A DNA stretch of 30,813 bases from UBA4823 sp034436035. GTDB lineage: Bacteria; Chloroflexota; Anaerolineae; Anaerolineales; UBA4823. The DNA is taken from NCBI GenBank assembly GCA_034436035.1, contig DAOTVW010000123.1:1-30813 (forward strand), written 5' to 3'. Positions within the stretch are counted from its first letter, which is position 1; every line of letters begins with the position of its first letter. The translations under genes and the position numbers were made by a program. Below the pieces are notes generated by a model. That model did no database searches. It saw nothing but the letters and a program-made list of their open reading frames with translations, and was not told the DNA's origin. Below are positions 1-8,160 of this stretch, piece by piece.

Positions 1-7
1 TTAAATT

Positions 8-67
8 TACACCATTAAAACCATCATCGGATAATCTTGCCCTTGTCAGCCTGTGCTCAATGGTGTA
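8..67. repeat. 9-bp inverted repeat flanking the selC promoter
   Basis: TACACCATT (8-16) and AATGGTGTA (59-67) are perfect inverse complements 42 nt apart. The similarity continues loosely outward into TTAAA-like bases. The right arm overlaps the -10 box of the selC promoter, so it could be an operator pair. It could also be a chance match or the edge of something upstream of the window. Confidence 0.35.
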
Positions 68-71
68 TGCT
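43..71 (+). promoter_or_regulatory. Predicted sigma70-type promoter of selC
   Basis: TTGTCA (43-48) and TATGCT (66-71) are separated by exactly 17 bp. The -10 box ends 7 nt before the first base of the tRNA at 79, so transcription would start at or next to the mature tRNA 5' end. That spacing is what a tRNA promoter should show, which raises confidence beyond the hexamers alone. Confidence 0.65.
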
Positions 72-78
72 TAAATGT

Positions 79-172
79 GGGAGTGGTTGAGTCCCGGTGG
101 GTTCCCCGGTCTTCAAAACCGGTGGCGGGTCGCGTTGCGGGCCGCGGTGGGTTCGACTCCCATCCACTCCCG
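79..172 (+). tRNA. selC: tRNA-Sec (anticodon UCA)
   Basis: This is the selenocysteine tRNA, which decodes UGA at SECIS-marked codons with SelB. The full bacterial tRNA-Sec fold can be drawn. The acceptor stem has 8 bp (79-86 with 164-171). The D stem has 6 bp (89-94 with 99-104) around a 4-nt loop. The anticodon stem pairs 106-110 with 118-122, and loop 111-117 carries TCA at 113-115. A long variable arm covers 123-146. The T stem has 5 bp (147-151 with 159-163, one G-U) with loop TTCGACT. The 8+5 acceptor/T arrangement and the short-looped 6-bp D stem separate it from serine tRNAs and suppressors. G172 is the discriminator and the next bases are CCT, so CCA is not fully encoded. The organism therefore probably uses selenocysteine, although no selenoprotein was recognised in this window. 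Confidence 0.96.
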
Positions 173-185
173 CCTGAGAGGTATT

Positions 186-1394
186 ATGTTTACAGAAATT
201 GACCCACTAACTTCTATCATTGCTCGTTTTTTAACCATCTCTGACATTACACAAGGTGATGGGAAACAGCCCTTTAATGTTCGCTATCGCGGAAAATTAT
301 ATGTCGATTCGGAACAGGCTTATGACCAGTTGGTCGAATATCTAAAACCGCTCGGCTATACCCCGTTGTTCCGCAAAGATGGGGATCAGCATGTTATCTA
401 TTTGGTGCGCGGTGTACAAGAAATAAAAAATTCCCGCCTGACAATCAACCTAATTTTGTTTGGTTTGACTTTCATTAGTGTGATTATTGCCGGCGTCTTT
501 TATGCAATGGGAAATCAGCCGGAAATAGCAGCCCCTACCCAACTTAAAGATTGGTTGCCCTTGATTCAATCTAGTCTGGGCGGCGGTCTGGCGTTTGCGG
601 GGAGTTTGTTAGCGATTTTGCTTGCCCATGAGTTTGGGCATTATCTGGCTGGCCGTGCCCATGGCGAGAATGTCACGTTGCCGTACTTCATTCCTTTCCC
701 ATTTAGTCCGTTTGGAACCCTTGGCGCATTTATCAATATGAAATCACCGCCGAAAAACAAGCGCACATTACTCGATATTGGTTTGGCTGGGCCGCTTTCA
801 GGATTGGCGGTGGCGATTCCCGTTTTAATTTTGGGTTTGTCACTTTCGAAAATTAGTATTTTACCAACATCCCTTCAGCCAGGTGTCGGGATTCAGTTAG
901 AAGGGAACTCGCTGATTTACCTGTTTGCCAAGTGGATTGTTTTTGGAAAATTATTGCCCCAACCGGCTAGTTATGGGAATGTGCCAATTTGGTTATACTG
1001 GTTACGCTATCTATTCACCGGTAAACCTTACCCGCTGGGTGGAATAGATGTCATGCTTCATCCGGTTGCCTGGGCTGGCTGGGCTGGTTTATTGGTGACC
1101 TCGTTGAATTTAATCCCAGCCGGTCAGTTAGATGGTGGACATGTGATTTATGTATTATTGGGTAAGAAAGCCCCGCGCCTGCTGCCAATTGTTTTAGGGT
1201 TGTTGCTTATCTTGGGAATCTATTGGAACGGTTGGTGGCTTTGGGCAATCTTAATTTTCACATTAGGGCGTCAATATGCCGAACCAATGGACCAGATCAC
1301 AGAATTGGATCCAATCCGTAAGTGGATTGCATACTTGGCGATTTTAATTTTCTTGCTGGTTTTTATCCCTGTTCCGCTATTGAGCATAGGATAG
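186..1394 (+). CDS. Site-2 protease family (M50) membrane metalloprotease
   Basis: This is a 402-aa polytopic intramembrane zinc metalloprotease of the S2P family, which cleaves membrane-embedded segments of regulators or clears peptides. The zinc site HEFGH is at residues 148-152, and the third ligand lies in NLIPAGQLDGGH (Asp about 316). A soluble N-terminal portion of about 80 residues precedes the first span, and about seven hydrophobic segments follow. The size and HEFGH-NPDG-like spacing resemble the EGY/cyanobacterial-type subgroup (family inference). The ATG at 186 is chosen because the frame open upstream of it runs through the tRNA. A GAGAGG stretch at 176-181 lies 4 nt before it. 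The start codon is only 13 nt after the tRNA 3' end, so the gene is probably co-transcribed with selC. Its substrate is unknown. Confidence 0.9.
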   Translation: MFTEIDPLTSIIARFLTISDITQGDGKQPFNVRYRGKLYVDSEQAYDQLVEYLKPLGYTPLFRKDGDQHVIYLVRGVQEIKNSRLTINLILFGLTFISVIIAGVFYAMGNQPEIAAPTQLKDWLPLIQSSLGGGLAFAGSLLAILLAHEFGHYLAGRAHGENVTLPYFIPFPFSPFGTLGAFINMKSPPKNKRTLLDIGLAGPLSGLAVAIPVLILGLSLSKISILPTSLQPGVGIQLEGNSLIYLFAKWIVFGKLLPQPASYGNVPIWLYWLRYLFTGKPYPLGGIDVMLHPVAWAGWAGLLVTSLNLIPAGQLDGGHVIYVLLGKKAPRLLPIVLGLLLILGIYWNGWWLWAILIFTLGRQYAEPMDQITELDPIRKWIAYLAILIFLLVFIPVPLLSIG

Positions 1395-1411
1395 GAGTAG
1401 TGTAATTCCGG

Positions 1412-3250
1412 GTGGATACGGAAGGAATGCTCCAGGATGCAATAGACGCGATTCGGCAGGAAAAATATGACCGTGCCCGAGATTTACTCACTCGTTTAAT
1501 CCGCCAGGATCAGGATAACTCAACCTATTGGCTTTGGATGAGCGCGGCGGTACAGAACCGGCGCGAGAAAATATATTGTTTGCAAAATGTCATCCGCAAT
1601 GACCCCCAAAACCAGGTGGCAAAACAAGGGCTGGTTCTTTTAGGCGCCTCACCCATACCTGAAAATGCGCCTATTAAACCCGCAGATCACAGGAAATGGA
1701 ATGCAGATCTCAGGCTCCCGCCTGATTTAATCACAGAGTCCAATCGTAAAAATCGTAGTTTATGGTTATTCGGCGGGGGATTGGGAATACTGGTTTTTAT
1801 CCTTATCCTTCTGCTTGGTTTCAAGTTGGCAGCTTCGAAATCCCCCCAACGGTTTGTGGTAGCGATTACCAAAACCGAGGGAGTTTTACCCAGCTATACT
1901 CCTAGCCCAACCTTCATCGGTTACGTTGCTCAACCAACCGTAACGGCAGGAGAACTTGAAAAGCAACCCACTCCTTTATGGGCAATGTTACCGGCAACCT
2001 ATACTCCAACGCCTATTTATATCAACACACCCCATCCGATTTCGGAAGCCTATCGGGCAGGTATGCTTGCTTATGAACAATCTAACTGGACCTCAGCGGC
2101 GAATTTTTTTGCGCAAGCTTTACAAGTGGAAACGGATGCTGCAGACATTGCCTATTATCTAGCTGAATCGCAACGAAATTCCGGAAATTATTCCGAAGCA
2201 GAGAAGCAGTATCAGAGGGCAATTCAGCTAAATCCCAATTTTGCCCCCGCCTATTTAGGGTTGGCGCGGATCCAGTTTGAACAAGGGAAGAAGGATGCTG
2301 GGTTAGCGAATTTGAATAAAGCCATCCAACTCGATTCGAATTTCGCAGAGGCATATATTGAACGGGCGAATTATTTTCTATCCCAGAATAAGTTAGCTGA
2401 GGCAGAAGAAGATGTAGCCAAGCTTAGCGGGTTATTGCCTTTGTCACCTCTTCCCCATATGTTGAAAGCCAAGCTTGCCTTGAATAAAGGAGATTTCGAT
2501 GTTGCAGAAGAAGAAGCCAATCAAGCGTTTGAACTGGATCGCACTTTGATCGAAACCTATCTCCTTTACGGAAACAGCGCACTACTCAATCAGGATTATG
2601 GTTTGGCGCAAGATAAGCTGCAGGTTTATCTCCAGTATGTCAAAAAAGACGGCTTGGCATGGTACCTTTATGGAAGAGCCATTGCGGAGATGGGCAGTAT
2701 AAAAGATTTACAACAAGGTTGGACGGTTGGGATGAGCAACCCGCAAAATGCAGAGAAGGCATTAAGTGCTCTACAAAAAGCGGAAATCAATAAATCAAAC
2801 GAATCCGATTTGCCGCTTTATCGCAGCAGCCTTTATTTGGAACTCAAGGATGGACAGCAAGCGGTCAATGATTTATTGAACGGACGAGCTGTAGTGATGG
2901 AATTAAATAAAATGGGACAAGCGCCTGATATGTGGTTTGCATACCAAATCGCGTTAGCCAGGGCTTTTTTCTATTCCGGAAGATATTCCGATGCGGTTTC
3001 ACAACTCAACCTAGCAGAAACATTGGCGAAAGAAGGACAACAAAAGGCGCTTGTTTATTATTGGCGTGGTTTCGTGTATGACAAAGACGGAAAACAAAGC
3101 TTGGCAAACCGTGATTGGCTGGCATTGGCAGGTTTACCGGCAGAGATTATCCCTGAGAAATTTCGCCCTACAATCGAGGAGCGATTGCTGCAGCTAACCC
3201 CAACCCCAAGAAGTACAATAGAGACAGGCACCCCAACACCCCGTCCGTGA
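1412..3250 (+). CDS. TPR-repeat protein with single membrane span and Pro/Thr-rich linker
   Basis: This 612-aa protein starts with GTG. An N-terminal helical TPR-like segment (about residues 1-75) is followed by a basic linker. One strong transmembrane helix lies near residues 117-138. A Pro/Thr-rich stretch (about 165-210) contains several TPTP/PSPT motifs. A long array of TPR units covers about 215-590, with recognisable repeats such as the NPNFAPAYLGLARIQFEQG and DSNFAEAYIERANY segments, and the tail is again TPTPR-rich. It is probably a scaffold with the TPR array on one face of the membrane. AGGAG (1393-1397) overlaps the upstream stop but sits 14 nt from the GTG. The in-frame ATG at 1427, preceded by GGAAGGA, is an alternative start. 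It lies 17 nt behind the protease gene, so the two are probably co-expressed. No partner or enzymatic role can be assigned. Confidence 0.85.
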   Translation: MDTEGMLQDAIDAIRQEKYDRARDLLTRLIRQDQDNSTYWLWMSAAVQNRREKIYCLQNVIRNDPQNQVAKQGLVLLGASPIPENAPIKPADHRKWNADLRLPPDLITESNRKNRSLWLFGGGLGILVFILILLLGFKLAASKSPQRFVVAITKTEGVLPSYTPSPTFIGYVAQPTVTAGELEKQPTPLWAMLPATYTPTPIYINTPHPISEAYRAGMLAYEQSNWTSAANFFAQALQVETDAADIAYYLAESQRNSGNYSEAEKQYQRAIQLNPNFAPAYLGLARIQFEQGKKDAGLANLNKAIQLDSNFAEAYIERANYFLSQNKLAEAEEDVAKLSGLLPLSPLPHMLKAKLALNKGDFDVAEEEANQAFELDRTLIETYLLYGNSALLNQDYGLAQDKLQVYLQYVKKDGLAWYLYGRAIAEMGSIKDLQQGWTVGMSNPQNAEKALSALQKAEINKSNESDLPLYRSSLYLELKDGQQAVNDLLNGRAVVMELNKMGQAPDMWFAYQIALARAFFYSGRYSDAVSQLNLAETLAKEGQQKALVYYWRGFVYDKDGKQSLANRDWLALAGLPAEIIPEKFRPTIEERLLQLTPTPRSTIETGTPTPRP

Positions 3251-3262
3251 GATTGATCAATC
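3251..3262. repeat. Perfect 12-bp palindrome between convergent genes
   Basis: GATTGATCAATC is identical to its reverse complement and begins immediately after the TPR gene stop. A run of six T (3272-3277) follows about 10 nt later. The 78-bp convergent gap (3251-3328) shows no other clear terminator. The palindrome is AT-rich and could only form a weak stem, so it might be a protein-binding site or a poor terminator. Confidence 0.3.
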
Positions 3263-3328
3263 CATTAATCCAATTCTTTTTTGTGTTACGCAGCGGTTTG
3301 GAGTAAATAAACAGGTATCTTTGGGGGG

Positions 3329-6300
3329 TTATTCCTCTGAGCTATCTCCCGCCGTATGGCGAACAGGGATAGCTAAATAAAAGATCGATCCTCGTCCTAA
3401 CTGGCTCTCGACCCACACTTTTCCTCCATGCCGTTCCGCAACGGATTTAACGATTGCCAGCCCTAGCCCAGATCCGCTAGGGAACCCATCCGGCCGTTTT
3501 ACGCGATAAAATTTCTCGAACAAACGCGGTTGATCAAGGGGGGCAATCCCGATTCCATTATCTTGAACAGCAAAGATGAGCTGACCTTCTTTTAGATAAA
3601 CGTTTAATTTCACTTCCCCGCCTGAATCGGTGAATTTGATCGCATTGTCGAGAAGGTTGTGTAAGGCTTGATAAAGCAAGGCCTGATCGGCTTCGATCGG
3701 AGGGAGATTTTCAGATGCCAAAGAATGGGTGAGATTAATCCGTTTTTGAGTTGCTTGTAATTGAAGATCGCCAACCACTTTTGGCACCAGTTCATAAACC
3801 GATATCCGTTCTACCTGTAATCCGACTCCTGCTTCGATCCTTCCCAGATCGAGTAAATTATTGATTAAACGCGTCATGCTTTCTACTGAAGTGGCAATTT
3901 TGCGCACATAATTCACTTGTTGTTCGTTTAATGATCCAACCATTTCCAGCATAGTCGCATAACCGCGCATCAAGGTCAGCGGGGATCGTAAATCGTGGGA
4001 AACATTCGCAACAAATTCAGATTTAAGCGTATCTAATTCTTTGAAATAGGTGATGTCTTTCATCACACAGACGCGATTGACAGGGCGGTTATCTGAAAAA
4101 ACCAGAGAAGCGCTGGCAGAATAGACTTTCCCATCGGGTAAGAGCAGTTCCGCAAAGCGGGGTTCGGCGGTCGCAGTTTGAATCAGTTCTTGCAAAGCAG
4201 GAGGCAGGTGAAGTTGACGGGCAGAACTTATATATTCTTTTCCGCCGGTCAACGCGCGCAGCGCGGCTGGATTGGCTAATTGCACCCCACCTTTGGCATC
4301 AGTCACTAGAATTGGGTCGGGGGTGGATTCTAGGATCGCTTCCAGTCTTTTGCGACCTATTTCCGCCTGCAGATAATGGCGTGTATTGGCGATGGCGAGA
4401 GAGGTTTGTCCCGCAATTGTGGTAATAAAACGGATTTCTTCATCGCTGAACGCGTGCGGAATGTCAAATGCCAGCCAAAGTACCCCAAAATATTCACTTT
4501 CCTGTTTGAGAGCAACAGCGATCAATGATTCCGGTACTGGCTCATTAGGCGAGTATCGAAATAGACGCGGGCGATAAGGATTAGTCAGGACAATCCGTTC
4601 CAGTTGCTGGCAGGCATTGAGGATTTGGTTGTCTAATGATGCATAAATTTGGGCTGAGTACCCATCTGCGAAAGTGATAGCTTGATTTTCTTGTTGGTCA
4701 AAGGTGGGTAATATTCCCGGCATAATGACTACTCTGGCGGAAGCAGCCCCGGTTGACAAAGCTGATTCAAGGACCGGACGAACCGCTTGCCCTAAATCTA
4801 AGCTAGAGGCAACACCTTGACTCACCCACAGCAATCGGTTGAGCTCATCTAAGCGAGATTTGAGGCTGATGCGCATCATTTCGAACGCATCGCGCAAACG
4901 GCCTTCTTCATCTTCACCGCGCCTTTCAACGGGACGGTTAAGCTGACCTGAAGCGATTCCCGAAGCTTGTTGAGCCAGCAAATCTAAGGAATTAATAATT
5001 TTTCGCAATTGGGTGCGGAAGTAAATCGTCGCCCCAAGAATAATGAAAAGGATAACGATTAATATTGGTGTGGCGATATTGATGGCAATTTGTTGCGCTT
5101 TACTGGCGGGGAGGGACAAAACAATTTTCCAGGGTCTGCCGCTCGCTTCTGTGATGTACACGAGCCAATGGCTTCCATCTGAATGGGTGTCATCTTGCAG
5201 ATGGTTACTTATTTCTAAATTGCCGCTATATTTATCCATAATCAACTCTGCTTTGGGATGGAAAAGGATTAATCCATTTTCGTCAAGCAGGATCCCTTCA
5301 CCCCCATCTTGGGAGAGCGTCCGGAGATTTGCTAAAATTGATGCAGTCATCGGATTACTGCTGAGATTGGTCCTGCCGATGAGCACCCTGACAATCTCCC
5401 CTTGTTCGTTCTTGATATTGGTAATAAAAGAAACTTGAGCAGAGTCGTGATTCGGCTTTGGTGGAGCAGAATACACCTGAAAGGGTACCCCGCTTAGGGC
5501 TAGCTTGATGCCCATTTGTTCTTCAATCAATGTATTTGCACGGTCATAACTGGTGGCGGGATAACTTGTAATCGCTTCCCCTTGTTTGTCCAATAAAAAC
5601 AAGTCTGTAAAAAAGGGTACCATGCGGGTATATTGCATTAATTGGGCGTTGATTTGGGCGGTATCGTTGGAGAGTAACTGGGGATCCTGGCTTATCTTGA
5701 TGAGCATGTTCTGCCCGCTTTCCAGGAAATAAGGAATAGCATCACAGCTCACTCGGGCAGTGCTTGCCAAGCGGTCAAAGATCATCTTTCGAGCGGCATT
5801 TTCTGCCGTATGCCAGACAACCGCCATTAATAAGATAGTAAGGATAGTGACTGCCGGTGCAAACAAGTAAAAGAAGCGCGCTTCGAGACTTTTTTCGGCA
5901 GGAGAGGGGAATAACGCACCATGACTTCCCCAGAAGGTTGGGAAAACCACGTAAATGATTTCAGAAACTATTCCACCAATAATAAGCATTAATCCAAAGG
6001 AGATTACGATATCGGGTAAATTGGTGAGCGTATAATCTAATCGAGCTGCCAGCGAACCATCTACTAAAAATGGGGTGGTGAAGAAAACGAGCAAAGAGGA
6101 TAGAAGAACAAGTAACACCGTGATGACAAGCGGATGCCTGAGCCATTTATAAACGGTGGTTCGGTAGCGTTGATGGGTTGCCACGCTAAACAGTAAGGCA
6201 AATAAAGTGAAATGCAGCGGAGTAAAAATGTCATGGGTGGCGTAAATCATTAACCCGATGGAACCGATGAAGGCGACTATCATGGATGGGATCACCCCAA

Positions 6301-6637
6301 TTATGCCGGCCAGGATCATCCATGGAATGGCAGCAAAGATTGCACTGATTTTGGTGTTGGTTTCGATGGGTAAGTTGGGGGGTGGCAGAGCGGAGCTTGC
6401 AATGGAGAAACGAATTCCAAAAAATAATGAAAAGAAAATTGCCAATAAAGCCCCAACCAGGATAAGTACACGCCCATTTGGGTTTAGGTTACTGGGGTAA
6501 TTTCTCCACTTATTGAATAGAACCCCAATCAGGATAAGATAAATAATCCATACGAGGGATAGTAATAGGCGTGCCGAGAGACTCTGAGGCAATCGGATGT
6601 ATGCTGCGAGGGTGAAGAGGGATAGGATGAGTGACAT
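3329..6637 (-). CDS. Large membrane sensor histidine kinase (Cache-HAMP-GAF-PAS-HisKA-HATPase)
   Basis: This is a 1102-aa sensor kinase. About seven hydrophobic segments occupy residues 1-235. A further span at about 258-276 is followed by an extracytoplasmic Cache-like sensor (about 290-510), then a span (516-540), HAMP (about 540-595), GAF (about 600-755) and PAS (about 760-870). The HisKA domain has the H-box in FVANVSHDLRSPL (His881). The ATPase carries the N-box (HNLLDNAIKF, Asn997), G1 (DNGIG, 1026-1030), F-box (FEKFYR) and G2 (GSGLGL, 1055-1060), so all catalytic boxes are intact. No response regulator is encoded in the window, so the partner is elsewhere. The ATG at 6637 has only a weak SD-like AGGCGA. 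The gene is last in the minus-strand run, 51 nt after the acyltransferase gene, with a hairpin in the gap. The multi-span N-terminus plus Cache is unusual and suggests two sensory inputs (inference). Confidence 0.92.
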   Translation of the reverse strand: MSLILSLFTLAAYIRLPQSLSARLLLSLVWIIYLILIGVLFNKWRNYPSNLNPNGRVLILVGALLAIFFSLFFGIRFSIASSALPPPNLPIETNTKISAIFAAIPWMILAGIIGVIPSMIVAFIGSIGLMIYATHDIFTPLHFTLFALLFSVATHQRYRTTVYKWLRHPLVITVLLVLLSSLLVFFTTPFLVDGSLAARLDYTLTNLPDIVISFGLMLIIGGIVSEIIYVVFPTFWGSHGALFPSPAEKSLEARFFYLFAPAVTILTILLMAVVWHTAENAARKMIFDRLASTARVSCDAIPYFLESGQNMLIKISQDPQLLSNDTAQINAQLMQYTRMVPFFTDLFLLDKQGEAITSYPATSYDRANTLIEEQMGIKLALSGVPFQVYSAPPKPNHDSAQVSFITNIKNEQGEIVRVLIGRTNLSSNPMTASILANLRTLSQDGGEGILLDENGLILFHPKAELIMDKYSGNLEISNHLQDDTHSDGSHWLVYITEASGRPWKIVLSLPASKAQQIAINIATPILIVILFIILGATIYFRTQLRKIINSLDLLAQQASGIASGQLNRPVERRGEDEEGRLRDAFEMMRISLKSRLDELNRLLWVSQGVASSLDLGQAVRPVLESALSTGAASARVVIMPGILPTFDQQENQAITFADGYSAQIYASLDNQILNACQQLERIVLTNPYRPRLFRYSPNEPVPESLIAVALKQESEYFGVLWLAFDIPHAFSDEEIRFITTIAGQTSLAIANTRHYLQAEIGRKRLEAILESTPDPILVTDAKGGVQLANPAALRALTGGKEYISSARQLHLPPALQELIQTATAEPRFAELLLPDGKVYSASASLVFSDNRPVNRVCVMKDITYFKELDTLKSEFVANVSHDLRSPLTLMRGYATMLEMVGSLNEQQVNYVRKIATSVESMTRLINNLLDLGRIEAGVGLQVERISVYELVPKVVGDLQLQATQKRINLTHSLASENLPPIEADQALLYQALHNLLDNAIKFTDSGGEVKLNVYLKEGQLIFAVQDNGIGIAPLDQPRLFEKFYRVKRPDGFPSGSGLGLAIVKSVAERHGGKVWVESQLGRGSIFYLAIPVRHTAGDSSEE

Positions 6638-6653
6638 CAGTCGCCTGGTTAAT

Positions 6654-6672
6654 TTATCTTACCACAAGATAA
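6654..6672. repeat. Perfect 7-bp inverted repeat before the histidine kinase gene
   Basis: TTATCTT (6654-6660) and AAGATAA (6666-6672) are separated by ACCAC. The repeat lies between the stop of the PlsC gene and the kinase start, 16 nt upstream of the kinase ATG. No U-tract follows on the minus strand, so it is not a standard terminator. It could be an operator or a weak attenuator. Confidence 0.4.
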
Positions 6673-6688
6673 GACTTTACAAAACATT

Positions 6689-7444
6689 TCATGGACTATT
6701 TAACCATTCAATCGTTTCATGACTGGCTTGCGAAAGATCACTATACTCTCCACGCAATTTTGGTGGCAGCAGACTGGCCAGGATATACATCGCTTCATCG
6801 GTCATCAGACGTAGCTGGTTGCGATCAGGGTGGAGGATATCCGAACGGAAACGAAAAGGCTTGCCAATGCGGATATGGGCACCTGGTTCACGCCAGCGAG
6901 CAGATAAGCGAAATGCAGGGAAACCCACTGTTCCTTCCACCGCAATCGGAATTAAAGGAACCTGTGTTCGGGCAGCCAGAAATGCAATGCCTTCTTTCGC
7001 ACGGGCAAGTGCTGGGCGCCTGGTTCCTTCTGGTGCGACGAGGACCATTTCCCCAGCTCTTAAGACTTCGATTATCTGGCTGAGTGCCCGCCGGTCAATC
7101 TCTTCCCGTCGTACTGGCACAACACCCCATAAGTGGGGGATGATCCCAATTACGGGATAGTCATATACTTCTATTTTAGCGAGTGGCACTATCTGGCGCG
7201 GCATGATGTGAACGATAATGATCGGATCGACAAATGCAATGTGATTGATATACAAGATGGCTGGCCCTTGCGCAGGGATGTTTTCTAGCCCTTCAACCGA
7301 ATCGAGTTTGATCAATAATGTCATTCCAATAGTGCGCAATAAATAGCGTAAAAACTTGCGCCTGGTTTCCCATTGGGCGTGATTATATTTTGTTTGGTTA
7401 GGTCGTTTAAAGAGGGAGCTTTGCATCAAGCGAATATTTTGCAT
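6689..7444 (-). CDS. PlsC-type 1-acylglycerol-phosphate acyltransferase
   Basis: This 251-aa member of the glycerophosphate acyltransferase family transfers a fatty acyl group to lysophosphatidate or a related acceptor at the inner membrane face. The catalytic motif HX4D is intact (NHIAFVD, His68 and Asp73), and the substrate-binding EGTRR motif begins at 139. The VPLIPIAVEGT segment (about 162-172) matches the later conserved block. A basic amphipathic N-terminus, rather than a clear signal peptide, probably associates with the membrane. The ATG at 7444 lies 2 nt after the stop of the preceding acyltransferase gene, implying translational coupling. Met7 is an alternative start. It is less than 40% similar by eye to its neighbour outside the motifs, so the two may act on different acceptors or positions. 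The specificity cannot be read from the sequence. Confidence 0.9.
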   Translation of the reverse strand: MQNIRLMQSSLFKRPNQTKYNHAQWETRRKFLRYLLRTIGMTLLIKLDSVEGLENIPAQGPAILYINHIAFVDPIIIVHIMPRQIVPLAKIEVYDYPVIGIIPHLWGVVPVRREEIDRRALSQIIEVLRAGEMVLVAPEGTRRPALARAKEGIAFLAARTQVPLIPIAVEGTVGFPAFRLSARWREPGAHIRIGKPFRFRSDILHPDRNQLRLMTDEAMYILASLLPPKLRGEYSDLSQASHETIEWLNSP

Positions 7445-7446
7445 GA

Positions 7447-8160
7447 TTATGAATTACCCCCTGCTGCGGGTATGGAAAAATTCGCGTACACACCGCGATA
7501 TTCAAGAGGCAATAATTCCGCTATTTTCACCATCACTAAATCAGCAATTTGTTGACGTAATTTGCGGCGTTCTTCTCCCTTGGCGTGACTGATTGGGATG
7601 GTGATGGGTTTCCCGATGTGCATTTCTAAAGGAGGTCTTTTGAAATGAAGCGCGTTTTGCAGATAATCGTCCGTTGTGCCAACAATCCCCACAGGTATAA
7701 CTGGCACTTGGGCTTTTTCAATAAGGTATCCGATACCTGGATAGGCGCGTTGCATGCCTGGTTTGTGGCTACGAGTACCTTCGGGAGCGATGAGTAACGG
7801 ATGCCCGCTCTGCAATACCGAAAGTACTTGATCAAAAAGCTCGCGATCATATTCACCGCGGTGAACTTGGATGCCGTGATATAAACGTACCAGTAAGTTT
7901 TGACCTTTTCGCTCCCAGATATCGGAAGCGCCCATTGCTTCCAGTTCCACGGGCCAGAATGCCACAATAAATGGTGCTTCAAAGAGAGAGACATGGTTAA
8001 TAGCTACAATATAAGGTCCACGCGGTGGAATATTTTCTATACCGCTAATGGTTATTGGAGAAAATAAATGAAAAATAGCTCGGAAAAGCGGGCGCAGAAT
8101 AATACGGGCGATTCTATTCAGGAAAGGAACATGATAGGGTTTTTTATTTTTGGACGGCAT
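7447..8160 (-). CDS. PlsC-like acyltransferase with HX4E motif
   Basis: This 237-aa protein belongs to the lysophospholipid acyltransferase superfamily. The first motif reads NHVSLFE (His56, Glu61), so the usual catalytic Asp of HX4D is replaced by Glu, while EGTR (127-130) and the VPVIPVGIVGT block are kept. The codon is a clear GAA, so this is not a misread frame. Glu could still act in the charge relay, or the enzyme may be altered or dead. The start at 8160 is chosen because GGAG lies just upstream and the overlap with the cytidylate kinase gene is only 17 bp. A longer frame to 8259 would overlap that gene by 116 bp. A cytidylate kinase next to PlsC is a common bacterial arrangement (established knowledge). 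Confidence 0.87.
   Translation of the reverse strand: MPSKNKKPYHVPFLNRIARIILRPLFRAIFHLFSPITISGIENIPPRGPYIVAINHVSLFEAPFIVAFWPVELEAMGASDIWERKGQNLLVRLYHGIQVHRGEYDRELFDQVLSVLQSGHPLLIAPEGTRSHKPGMQRAYPGIGYLIEKAQVPVIPVGIVGTTDDYLQNALHFKRPPLEMHIGKPITIPISHAKGEERRKLRQQIADLVMVKIAELLPLEYRGVYANFSIPAAGGNS

Noticed and set aside
75..185. N-terminal extension of the protease frame beginning at 75
   Set aside because: These codons run through the tRNA-Sec gene. The ATG at 186 gives a protein with a normal start for the family.
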